A DNA stretch of 64,000 nucleotides, from the NCBI GenBank assembly GCA_963931055.1, contig OZ006987.1:1550001-1614000 (forward strand), in the 5' to 3' direction. Positions 1 to 7,667 of this stretch are shown one piece after another. This stretch comes from Coprenecus sp949297365. GTDB lineage: Bacteria > Bacteroidota > Bacteroidia > Bacteroidales > UBA932. Under the pieces are notes generated by a model. That model made no database searches and was not told the DNA's origin. It saw only the letters and a list, made by a program, of their open reading frames with translations. Position 1 is the first letter of the stretch, and each line of letters opens with the position of its first letter. The translations under genes were made by a program, and so were the position numbers.

Positions 1-299
1 CCTTAGAGAAAATGGCCGCAGTCCTTGCCTCGAACCGCACCTATGTATCCAACGCCATAAACAAGATTGCCGGGCAGTCATTCAGTGAATATGTCAACTC
101 ATTCCGCATCAAAGAGGCCACGGACATACTGGCAGACCCGGACAGACAGGACCTGCACAACATAAAAGAGCTCTCCCACCGTCTCGGGTTCAGCAACACA
201 CAGGCTTTCTACTATGTCTTCAAGAAAGAGACGGGCGTGACACCGGGAGTCTATAAGACAGAGATACTTAGACAGAATAAGGCTAAGAGGTCGGGGTAG
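1..299 (+). CDS. AraC-family transcriptional regulator, C-terminal fragment (5' end outside window)
   Basis: This is the DNA-binding end of an AraC/XylS-type regulator. The reading frame is open from the first base of the window, so the gene starts further left. The visible ~99 residues carry two helix-turn-helix units: the first around 'SNRTYVSNAINK', the second around 'ELSHRLGFSNTQAFYYVFKK', followed by the 'ETGVTPGVYK' motif that normally closes AraC domains. In Bacteroidota such C-termini often belong to long regulators with an N-terminal signal peptide, TPR repeats and a membrane segment. A remnant of that N-terminal type is seen at 51761-52202, but the link is inference. It is followed after 133 bp by a BACON lipoprotein, which it may regulate. 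An internal ATG exists at 12 but is not a plausible start because the first helix would be cut. Confidence 0.9.
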   Translation, partial: LEKMAAVLASNRTYVSNAINKIAGQSFSEYVNSFRIKEATDILADPDRQDLHNIKELSHRLGFSNTQAFYYVFKKETGVTPGVYKTEILRQNKAKRSG

Positions 300-307
300 T
301 CGGGAAA

Positions 308-347
308 GGTAAATTTATCATTTCTGACAAGTCAGAAGAGGTAAATT
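308..347. promoter_or_regulatory. Palindrome flanked by direct repeats, candidate operator
   Basis: A perfect palindrome TTCTGAC-AA-GTCAGAA lies at 322-337. It is flanked by two copies of GGTAAATT (308-315 and 340-347) whose starts are 32 bp apart, close to three helical turns. It lies between the AraC regulator gene and the promoter of the following lipoprotein. This is the usual place for an activator site, but binding by that regulator is inference. Confidence 0.4.
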
Positions 348-369
348 GTACCTATTCAGAGTACATCAG

Positions 370-401
370 TTTGCAGAAATATAATTCGGAAAATACTTTT
401 G
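370..401 (+). promoter_or_regulatory. Bacteroidota-type promoter (-33 TTTG, -7 TACTTTTG)
   Basis: TTTG at 370-373 is followed after exactly 20 bp by TACTTTTG at 394-401, matching the known Bacteroides consensus TTTG-N19-21-TAnnTTTG. The lipoprotein start codon at 433 lies 31 bp downstream, leaving a short leader. Confidence 0.7.
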
Positions 402-432
402 TTGTGCAAATCACTAACAAAATTTTCGAGTT

Positions 433-2469
433 ATGAAAGCCTTAAAAACTATTACACTGTCCGCAGCGGCATGCATCGCAGGTCTGATGCTTTTCAGCTG
501 CAAGGATGATCCGCAGACAACCGAACCCGCAACCTTCAGTATCGATCAGGATACAGTCTATGCGAAAGCAGAAGGAGGTACATTGTCAGTCCAGTACACC
601 CTTACCAACGCACAGGACGGCCTTTCCGTGCAGCCTGACACCGAGGCCGACTGGATCAACGGACTGGATGCGTCCCAGACAGGTATCATCTCATTCGTAG
701 TATCCGAGAATACAGAAACTACCAGCCGGGAGGCGGATGTAACCGTAACATACGGAGAGCTTCAGGACGGCTTCAAGGTCATACAGGAAGGTACTGTCCC
801 GGATCAGCCGGAGGAGCCATCGGCCTTTGAGATAACCATCACGGATGTCAGCTCCAACAGCTTCACCATGGACATCATCCCGGAGGACAAGGAACTCACT
901 TTCGACTACGGCGGTATCTCCGTAGCGGACCTGAACACCCTGCCCGACGACGAGACATTCGTAAACGAATACCTCATCCCGCAATTCCAGGCAACAGCCG
1001 ATGCCAACGGAATGACATTGGAGCAGTTCCTTGCCCAATATCTGGTATATGGAGACCAGATCGATCTGACAGTCCAGGGACTCGCTGCCGAAACCGACTA
1101 CTACGCGTATGCTGTAGGCATATCCACCACCGGTGAGATGACCACCGAGTTCGTGAAAGTGCAGGTAACATCCGAGCCTCTGAGCACATTCGACGCGACA
1201 ATCGAAGTAGATGTGAACGGACCTGATGCAACAGTCACAGTAACACCTGCCGATGAAACTATAGGCTGGTATCCTATTGTATTTATCGGCCAAGGGCACT
1301 CCAGCGCAGACATGATAGCTTCGGCCCAGAATAGCATAGAGGGAGTCATCACGAATTACTCATTTTTCGGGATGTCCAGAGAGCAGGCTGTTGTAGCCCT
1401 GACCAATCACGGACAGCTGTCGCTGCAGTTCGAGCTGGATGCCACCTCTGACTATACCGCTGCTGCATTCTCCATAGACGCCAACGGCTACATCACGTCC
1501 GATCCGGCCATCAAGGAGTTTACTACGGGAGAGGCTGCAATGTCCGACAATCAGATTTCCCAGGAGATTGTATCCAACAACGGCAGAAGAGTCGAGTACA
1601 ATATAATGACCACCAACGATGACCCCTACGTATTCTTCACCTACCAGTACACCGGCACCTGGACAGAGATGACCGACCAGGAGATCATAGACTATATCAT
1701 GGCCAATGAGGATATTAGCAGGATGACCAGATACGGTTCGGTCAGCACATACGTCGAAGGCCTGAGACAACAGACTGAGTACATAACATTCGCATTCGGA
1801 GCAGACGGAGGCGTAGCCACCACCGAGCTGTTCCGATTCCCGTTCACCACGGCCGAAGCGACCATGAACGATCTGAAGTTCTCGTACAGCTACGGTCCGT
1901 ACTACAACGGGGATGAGGCCGCCGCCAAATATCCGGACCAGCTTGCAAACGCTGCAGGTAGAATCGTCTTCCCCTCACAGTATCAGGTGGACGGAGAATG
2001 GCACGGTATATGGCACGACATCTACTTAGGTGATTTGACCGACAAATCAGAGTATCCCGACGAGGACGTATACCAGGTTCTGAGAGTGAACGGCAATACC
2101 TGGTTAAGCACCACTATGATCTACATACTTGATCCGAATGAGGTATACACCATGTGCGGCTTCGTTGAAGCAGGTGACGGCAGTTTCGGCGAGATCTATC
2201 GTCAGGTTGTAGGTCCGTTTACAATCGACGGATGCTCGCCCATCGATGATTTCACGCTGGAGAGCAGTGCAGCGGCATCCTCCAGACAGAATTTCGAATG
2301 TCCTCTCAGACCTGCCGACTACATGAGTCCTGTAGAACTGAAATCGGTAAAACAGACGGAGACCGTACAGATGGGACTGTCAACTGAGAAAGAAACCGGC
2401 TCCGCTGCCCTGAAGGCTATCGAGGTGGAGGATGTTGTCATCTACAACAACCTGTCATCGAGACTCTAA
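433..2469 (+). CDS. BACON-domain lipoprotein with Fn3-like modules
   Basis: Predicted surface or periplasmic lipoprotein of 678 residues. The N-terminus is a signal peptide ending in 'LMLFSC' (lipobox, Cys at about residue 23). Residues about 34-118 match the BACON pattern, with the aromatic 'ADWING' and the closing 'FKVIQEG'. Three or four beta-rich modules follow; they open with strings such as 'FEITITDVSSNSFTM' and 'FDATIEVDVNG' and contain 'ETDYYAYAVG' turns typical of fibronectin-like folds. The same architecture recurs in the lipoprotein at 41580-43853. BACON proteins are often involved in carbohydrate or mucin binding, but no ligand can be read here. The gene has its own promoter and a terminator after it, so it is probably monocistronic or nearly so. 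Confidence 0.85.
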   Translation: MKALKTITLSAAACIAGLMLFSCKDDPQTTEPATFSIDQDTVYAKAEGGTLSVQYTLTNAQDGLSVQPDTEADWINGLDASQTGIISFVVSENTETTSREADVTVTYGELQDGFKVIQEGTVPDQPEEPSAFEITITDVSSNSFTMDIIPEDKELTFDYGGISVADLNTLPDDETFVNEYLIPQFQATADANGMTLEQFLAQYLVYGDQIDLTVQGLAAETDYYAYAVGISTTGEMTTEFVKVQVTSEPLSTFDATIEVDVNGPDATVTVTPADETIGWYPIVFIGQGHSSADMIASAQNSIEGVITNYSFFGMSREQAVVALTNHGQLSLQFELDATSDYTAAAFSIDANGYITSDPAIKEFTTGEAAMSDNQISQEIVSNNGRRVEYNIMTTNDDPYVFFTYQYTGTWTEMTDQEIIDYIMANEDISRMTRYGSVSTYVEGLRQQTEYITFAFGADGGVATTELFRFPFTTAEATMNDLKFSYSYGPYYNGDEAAAKYPDQLANAAGRIVFPSQYQVDGEWHGIWHDIYLGDLTDKSEYPDEDVYQVLRVNGNTWLSTTMIYILDPNEVYTMCGFVEAGDGSFGEIYRQVVGPFTIDGCSPIDDFTLESSAAASSRQNFECPLRPADYMSPVELKSVKQTETVQMGLSTEKETGSAALKAIEVEDVVIYNNLSSRL

Positions 2470-2481
2470 TACATTCCATTG

Positions 2482-2528
2482 CGGGGCTGGCCGCTGTATG
2501 CCTGACGGCATCACAGGGGCCGGCCCTG
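2482..2528 (+). terminator. Branched hairpin, probable terminator
   Basis: CGGGGCTGGCC (2482-2492) pairs with GGCCGGCCCTG (2518-2528), with two G-T pairs. The loop holds a small inner hairpin (ATGCC/GGCAT). It is followed by TTTCACTT. It sits 13 bp after the upstream lipoprotein stop and before the next start codon. Confidence 0.55.
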
Positions 2529-2568
2529 TTTCACTTCCTGTAAATTGACCTTACAAACAACCATCGCA

Positions 2569-4002
2569 ATGAGACCATTCATCCACACCATAGTATTCTT
2601 GAGTCTGACGGCTGCTGTCCTGACCTCATGTGAGGGGCAAGGCGGAGAAGATCCGGCTACTTTCGAGTCATCGGTCGGAACGGCCATTCTCGGACATGAG
2701 GCCGGAGCGGCGGACACCGTACAGTGTACATTCGCGGATGCCTGGCAGATAACCGGAGGTGACAGCGACTGCGATGTCTCCCCGGCTTCAGGCCAGGCCG
2801 GACCCGCCGAGCTCGTAGTCACAGCACCCTCCGCCAACCCCGGTCTGTCCGAGAGGGAGTCCTACCTGACCATCCTGGACGGGGAGAGCACCTACGGCCT
2901 TCACATTATCCAGAAAGGCACTCCAGGACTCAGACTCCAAACGTCTTCCTACAGTGTAACTTACCGCGACAACACCCTTGAGATTCCTCTGGACGCCAAC
3001 CTGAAGTTCGAGCCGTCCGCAGATGCTGACTGGCTGCAGATAGGCTCTGTTACAGAGTCGGAGCCGGTACTGCTCGGTGACGGCAAGACCGTGTCAGACT
3101 CCTTGCACAGCATATTGTCCTTGAACATAAGCGCCAATCCGGGTCCTGACTCCCGTACCGCCGTCCTCACTCTCAGCACCTCTGCTGGAGATTACGAGGT
3201 CAGCATCTCTCAGGCCGCGCCTCTGACTGTCGACTGGAGCAAAGAGTTTTTCCGCAGAAGCACCATCCTGAAATTCACCGCCACGTGGTGCTACAACTGT
3301 CCTGTCATGGGCCATGCCCTCAACGACGCCCAGGCGCAGATGCCGGACCGGCTCATCCAGATGAGCATGTACGGGGCCAACTCAGAGGGCGGACTTACGT
3401 ACTGGCAATGCTCCAAGTTCCAGGGCAGTGACATGTACGGTGTCGAGGGATTCCCGACAGGCATAGCGAACAATTTTGTGAAAGTCAACAACTCCCGTGA
3501 CCTGGACCTGACAGAGGTGTTTACGGAGATCGTGAATGAGGCAGCGGAGAAATATCCCGCCAGCACCGGAATCAGGGCGGACATGAGCGTCTCGGAGGGC
3601 AAGGTGAGAATAAACGCGGATATTGCCGTGAAGCAGCAGAATGACTACAAGATCTGCGTATTCCTGGTCGAGAGCGGCATCATCTATCCGCAAGAGGGTG
3701 ACGCACGTGACTACGAGCACAATTTCGTAGTCCGTGAGGTGCTTACAGACAACGTGTTCGGCGACCCGCTGGCCTCCGTCGGAGCTGAAGAGGTCATTGA
3801 ATACTCCCTGGAGGCAGATCTGCCCAGGTCAGTGCTCGTGCCGGAGAACACATCGGTGATAATAGCCGTAGCGCGGCCTGGCTCCGCTGATTCCGCCGGC
3901 AGTCTGACATATCCCAACGTGACATACATGGACCTGGACATCTACGACAACGCCGTCATCGTGCCGGCAAACGGCTCCGTCGACCTTGCGTACGAGGAAT
4001 AA
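2569..4002 (+). CDS. Omp28-like lipoprotein with thioredoxin-fold domain
   Basis: Lipoprotein of 477 residues. I chose the ATG at 2569 over the TTG at 2545 because it gives a clean signal peptide ending in 'AAVLTSC'. Residues about 30-215 form two beta-sandwich segments, the second ending 'YEVSISQAAP' like a BACON/Big domain. From about residue 230 there is a thioredoxin-like stretch 'ILKFTATWCYNCPVMG' with a CxxC pair at C241/C244, followed by the C-terminal 'VEGFPTGIANNF' strand. This combination is typical of Omp28-related outer membrane proteins of Bacteroidota. Redox activity is possible but not proven, since many members of this family are described only as outer membrane proteins. It is adjacent and co-directional to the BACON lipoprotein upstream. 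Confidence 0.8.
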   Translation: MRPFIHTIVFLSLTAAVLTSCEGQGGEDPATFESSVGTAILGHEAGAADTVQCTFADAWQITGGDSDCDVSPASGQAGPAELVVTAPSANPGLSERESYLTILDGESTYGLHIIQKGTPGLRLQTSSYSVTYRDNTLEIPLDANLKFEPSADADWLQIGSVTESEPVLLGDGKTVSDSLHSILSLNISANPGPDSRTAVLTLSTSAGDYEVSISQAAPLTVDWSKEFFRRSTILKFTATWCYNCPVMGHALNDAQAQMPDRLIQMSMYGANSEGGLTYWQCSKFQGSDMYGVEGFPTGIANNFVKVNNSRDLDLTEVFTEIVNEAAEKYPASTGIRADMSVSEGKVRINADIAVKQQNDYKICVFLVESGIIYPQEGDARDYEHNFVVREVLTDNVFGDPLASVGAEEVIEYSLEADLPRSVLVPENTSVIIAVARPGSADSAGSLTYPNVTYMDLDIYDNAVIVPANGSVDLAYEE

Positions 4003-4243
4003 CCCTTGTTTTTACGGAAGTACCACTCAAGATTCCTTGCGGTATTCGACGGGGGACTGGCCGGATCCTCAGTTTTCCGCACAGAATAGCCAGACTTGGC
4101 GTCCAATGCCACGAAAAGCTGGTCGAGAGCCCAGACTGTCATGACCCTCCGCACCTTTCCGCCTACTTCGGAACGTATCCATCCGAAGACCTCCAGCCAC
4201 CTGTACTGAAACCGTTTCCCCAACTATATATATTATTTACCCA
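4003..4243. other. Intergenic stretch, no gene assigned
   Basis: Between the Omp28-like gene and a terminator hairpin. A minus-strand frame is open here (3942-4223) and reads 'VWALDQLFVALDAK' and 'ARNLEWYFRKN', which looks protein-like. It overlaps the end of the Omp28-like gene and matches no family I recognise. It may be the remnant of a lost gene. Confidence 0.3.
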
Positions 4244-4277
4244 CCCCGGCAGGACAGACCGAATTGCCCTGCCGGGG
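4244..4277. terminator. Bidirectional terminator hairpin
   Basis: A perfect 10-bp stem CCCCGGCAGG/CCTGCCGGGG with a 14-nt loop, followed on the plus strand by TTCTATT. It lies between convergent genes (Omp28-like on plus, AlbA-type on minus) and could serve both. Confidence 0.65.
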
Positions 4278-4304
4278 TTCTATTACGGATAAGTGAGATC
4301 TTCC

Positions 4305-5783
4305 TTATTCCGAAACATTTGACTTGTCTATGATTTCCCAGTAACCGCCCTTGTTACCTCCAATGCGGACTATGCGGCCAAGCCTCTTCAGCTTGCGGAT
4401 GTTGTAGTCCACACCGTCCACGGTAATTCCCAGTTCATCTGCAAGCTGTGCAGCCGTTACGTATGGACGTTTTTCAAGAATCCTGATAATTTTCTCCGTA
4501 GTTTTCTCCGTAGTTTTCTCCGTAGTTTTCTCCGTAGTTTTCTCTGAGCCAACATCTGCCACAGACTTACTTTCCATAGGTGTCTTCCCGTTGTATAGAA
4601 CAACAGTGACATTAGCCGCAGTCTCCACAATTTTCGGCTCCGGAAGTCCGGCCTCTTTCATGACAGTGAATACGCGTGGAACCCCCTCGTTGAGTTCCCG
4701 CACAAGTTCCATTTCCGTCAGTACTCTTGAGATGATAGGATTGCGGGCAAAGCGGGTAGTGAAAATGTTATCGACTGTAACAATATTAGGAAGGCGGCCT
4801 GGGCTCTTGATTTCCAAGCGGTTGTTATATTTGGACACGAGGATGTAGTCTCCTCTTAAGCCCCATTGCCTATGGCAGACGGCATTCGTTATGCTTTCCA
4901 CCCAGGCAAATTCGGGGTATTCAGGATAAGTGTGAAATCTGCCGTCACTCTCAAGTGTAGTCCGTTCTTCCAATTGGTCAGAAATAAACCTTCTGGCTTC
5001 TGGAATAAGTCTCAGTAGCGGCAGATCAAAATTACGGTCTTTAATCACATTGAAATCGGCCCCTGTGCGCATAGCTGTTCCGTTGACCCTGATGTAACGG
5101 ATACGGCAGTGTGGAAAGAAACTCAGAACATTCTTGCCGAAAAGAAGTACAGCGGCATTGGTGAGGGCTTTTTCACCATGACGATTCACGATGAATTGAC
5201 GGGCACGGAGTACTTGCTCGTTTGTCTGATGAGCAGCCCCGATCTTCTGCCTATATGCATTTAGTAGTTCGGGATCCAAATCTTCCATTGTTGCGTACGG
5301 GCAAACCTCTTCTTCATAGTGGGCGACCCCTTTCTCATACTCCAACTGGCGGATCTCTTCGACCGTGAGTTTTCTGCTCTTGTCTCCTATGCGAAGATAC
5401 ACCTCGTCTTTGGCAGTATGGATGACTTTGTCTATTGACGGCCTGATATGCAGCAGAATCAGCCGGTCCGGCTTTCCGGCATCATTGATTACATCCACGA
5501 ACTCGTGTTTATATTCCGGCATAGGAATGCAACAATCTTTTGGAAGATTGAGGAAATTGTTGATTTTCTCTTCTCCTTGAGAGTCAACACCCTCCACTTT
5601 GCGTGTCTTGTCGCTTATGCCGATAACGACAGTCCCTCCCTCAGCATTGGCGTAAGCACTCACAATATCAGCCAATTCTGCCGGCTTCTTCTTAGCAGAT
5701 TTGACATCATAGTATTGGCCTTCCTTGCGGGAAACCATAACTTCGACAGTGAGGGCCGGGGATATTTTGGATGCTGGCGTCAT
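4305..5783 (-). CDS. AlbA_2/Schlafen-type DNA-binding protein with ATPase-like and winged-helix domains
   Basis: A 492-residue protein of the family often labelled 'ATP-binding protein' or 'RecG-like transcriptional regulator'. The N-terminal ~130 residues are an AlbA_2 (divergent Schlafen) domain, with 'VSRKEGQYYDVKSAKKKP' and 'AYANAEGGTVVIGISD'. The middle (about 250-400) resembles the HATPase_c_4 region ('PEFAWVESITNAVCHRQW', 'REGVP'-like 'ELNEGVPRVF'). The C-terminal ~65 residues form a winged helix ('VTAAQLADELGITVDGV'). Just before the winged helix the sequence KTTE is repeated four times, encoded by a 12-bp DNA repeat (4490-4544). Such proteins are found near defence and mobile regions as well as alone; no partner gene is seen here. 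A single-gene unit with its own promoter and terminator. Confidence 0.8.
   Translation of the reverse strand: MTPASKISPALTVEVMVSRKEGQYYDVKSAKKKPAELADIVSAYANAEGGTVVIGISDKTRKVEGVDSQGEEKINNFLNLPKDCCIPMPEYKHEFVDVINDAGKPDRLILLHIRPSIDKVIHTAKDEVYLRIGDKSRKLTVEEIRQLEYEKGVAHYEEEVCPYATMEDLDPELLNAYRQKIGAAHQTNEQVLRARQFIVNRHGEKALTNAAVLLFGKNVLSFFPHCRIRYIRVNGTAMRTGADFNVIKDRNFDLPLLRLIPEARRFISDQLEERTTLESDGRFHTYPEYPEFAWVESITNAVCHRQWGLRGDYILVSKYNNRLEIKSPGRLPNIVTVDNIFTTRFARNPIISRVLTEMELVRELNEGVPRVFTVMKEAGLPEPKIVETAANVTVVLYNGKTPMESKSVADVGSEKTTEKTTEKTTEKTTEKIIRILEKRPYVTAAQLADELGITVDGVDYNIRKLKRLGRIVRIGGNKGGYWEIIDKSNVSE
4490..4544 (-). repeat. 12-bp tandem repeat inside the AlbA-type gene
   Basis: The unit GTTTTCTCCGTA (plus strand) is repeated 4 to 5 times in frame and encodes the KTTE repeat. 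Its length keeps the reading frame whatever the copy number, so slippage would change only the linker length before the winged helix. Confidence 0.9.
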
Positions 5784-5797
5784 TGATAATCTTTTTG

Positions 5798-5805
5798 CAA
5801 ATTTA
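5798..5805 (-). promoter_or_regulatory. -7 element TAAATTTG for the AlbA-type gene
   Basis: On the minus strand TAAATTTG matches TAnnTTTG, 14 bp before the ATG, so the leader would be very short. No clear -33 TTTG is seen. Confidence 0.4.
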
Positions 5806-5862
5806 ATAGAAATAGTTGTTGATTTTTATCCAGCTGGCAGGTAGTACTCGAATGTTATAGAA

Positions 5863-5897
5863 AAAGGGTAACCGTTATGTCTTTTGGGTTACCCTTT
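5863..5897 (-). terminator. Terminator of the POT transporter operon
   Basis: A perfect 11-bp stem AAAGGGTAACC/GGTTACCCTTT; on the minus strand the stem ends in a run of T (CCCTTTTTC). It lies 85 bp downstream of the peptide transporter stop codon at 5982. Confidence 0.75.
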
Positions 5898-5981
5898 GAT
5901 TTTATTGTTGATCCACGATTCTCATAGATAGACTATGACAGCGGTGGAATTGTATCTGCACGGAAGCTATGGTCAGACGTA

Positions 5982-7661
5982 TCAGTCCTTGGTGGCGCTT
6001 TCCAGTTTCTTCATGATGGAGAAGATGAAGACGGCGGAGATGACGCAGAGGGCAATGAGGATAGACCACAGTACCCAGAGAGGCAGACCGCCCCAGAGCA
6101 TACCGATGATGGACACCATGTAGTTGCCGATGGCGGTGGCTACGAACCAGAGACCCATCATCATGCCCTTGTACTTGGGAGGAGCGACCTTCGACACGAA
6201 GGAGATACCCATCGGGGAGAGGAAAAGCTCGGCGAATGTCAGCACGAGATAGGTGGATATCAGCACGTTGGGAGTAACACGCTGGAATGTCGCGCCTTCC
6301 TTCAGGGCATCCGGGGTAGGCAGGCCGAGGGAGCCGAAGACCATAATCAGGAAGCCGAGGGCGGCGATGAACATACCGATGCCGATCTTGCGGGGTGCGG
6401 AAGGCTCCTTGCCCTTGGCTGCCAGAGCTCCGAAGACGGCCATGGACACAGGGGTCAGAGCCACTACGAAGAACGGGTTGAACTGCTGGAATATCTGGGG
6501 CAGCAGGGTCACGGGCTTGTCACCGAGGGAGCGGTAGCTGAATATCAGGGCCACAATGGAGGCCAGTGTCACCAGGCCGGCAATGAGCTTGCTGCGCTTC
6601 TTCTCGGACTGGAAGATGGCGAAGGCTCCGTATACAGCGATGATGATCAGCACGAGGTTCAGCACATTGGCCAGAATTCTCGACAGACCGGTCATCTCGG
6701 TAGCCGTGTAGTCACGGGCGAAGAAGGTCAGGGTGAGACCGTTCTGCTGGAAGGCCATCCAGAAGAAGATAACCACTGCGAACACGAGCAGCAGGGCGGT
6801 GATACGGGACTTGGTCTGCTCCTTCGTGAGCTCGACGACAGGCTGGGTGCTCTTGGCCTCGAGCTCGCGCTGGGTCACGTCGGCGTGCTTGAAGCTCTTG
6901 CGGAAGCCGAAGTAGATCAGGATAGAGAGTACCAGCGACACACAGGCCACGGCGAAGCCCCAGTGATAGGCTCCGGCGAGAGTGTCGATGTAGTGCTGGG
7001 AAAATGCAGTCAGGTCGGTCACGTCCGTCACGCCCTGGGCTGAGACCAGAGTCTGGAAGCGGCTGAGAGCATCGGGAGCCATGGAAGAGGCACCGGCCAG
7101 GTACTGGTTGGCCAGGGCCGGGATCTCACCGTTGTAGACAAGCCCCTCCTGCCTGAGGCAGAACTCGGTAATCTTGGTCGCCGCCGTGGGAGCGAAGAGC
7201 GAGCCGATATTGATGGCCATGTAGAACAGCGAGAAAGCCGCGTCCCTCTTGGACGAGTACTTGGGGTCGTCGTAGAGGTTGCCGACCATCACCTGCAGAT
7301 TGCCCTTGAACAGGCCGGTACCCACCGCGATAAGCAGCAGCGAGCCGAACATGGCTATCTTTCCCATCAGGTCTCCGCCTGTCGGTATGGCCAGGCAGAA
7401 GTATCCAGCAAACATGACTATGATACCGGAAACGACCATCTTTCCGTAGCCGAACTTGTCGGCGAGTATGCCTCCGATGAACGGCATGAAGTAAACTGCC
7501 GCCAGGAAGCCTGCGTAGATGTTGGAGGTCACTGCCTCCGAGAAACCGAACTTCGCCTGCAGGAACAGGGTGAAGATCGCGAGCATCGTGTAATAGCCAA
7601 AGCGCTCGCCCGTGTTGGCGAGGGCGAGCGCATATAGGCCTTTTGGTTGTCCTTTGAACAT
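5982..7661 (-). CDS. POT-family proton-coupled peptide transporter (copy 1)
   Basis: Inner-membrane major facilitator of 559 residues that imports di- and tripeptides using the proton gradient. The start has 'GERFGYYTMLAIFTLFL' (PTR2 motif 1) and residues around 145-165 read 'FSLFYMAINIGSLFAP', the PTR2 signature. Twelve or more hydrophobic segments are spread over the protein, with a long loop near residues 180-225 and an extra pair of helices in the middle. The proton-coupling motif ExxER reads N-T-G-E-R, so its first Glu is Asn. It lies 6 bp after the paralogous transporter upstream and is surely co-transcribed with it. A terminator follows at 5863-5897. Confidence 0.93.
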   Translation of the reverse strand: MFKGQPKGLYALALANTGERFGYYTMLAIFTLFLQAKFGFSEAVTSNIYAGFLAAVYFMPFIGGILADKFGYGKMVVSGIIVMFAGYFCLAIPTGGDLMGKIAMFGSLLLIAVGTGLFKGNLQVMVGNLYDDPKYSSKRDAAFSLFYMAINIGSLFAPTAATKITEFCLRQEGLVYNGEIPALANQYLAGASSMAPDALSRFQTLVSAQGVTDVTDLTAFSQHYIDTLAGAYHWGFAVACVSLVLSILIYFGFRKSFKHADVTQRELEAKSTQPVVELTKEQTKSRITALLLVFAVVIFFWMAFQQNGLTLTFFARDYTATEMTGLSRILANVLNLVLIIIAVYGAFAIFQSEKKRSKLIAGLVTLASIVALIFSYRSLGDKPVTLLPQIFQQFNPFFVVALTPVSMAVFGALAAKGKEPSAPRKIGIGMFIAALGFLIMVFGSLGLPTPDALKEGATFQRVTPNVLISTYLVLTFAELFLSPMGISFVSKVAPPKYKGMMMGLWFVATAIGNYMVSIIGMLWGGLPLWVLWSILIALCVISAVFIFSIMKKLESATKD

Positions 7662-7667
7662 TGTATA

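Noticed and set aside
691..1299. Minus-strand frame of 202 codons inside the first BACON lipoprotein
   Set aside because: Shadow of the plus-strand gene, which has a signal peptide, BACON domain and promoter.
3942..4223. Minus-strand frame of 93 codons after the Omp28-like gene
   Set aside because: It overlaps the real gene, lacks a ribosome site and promoter, and matches no family I recognise. I mention it only as a possible remnant.
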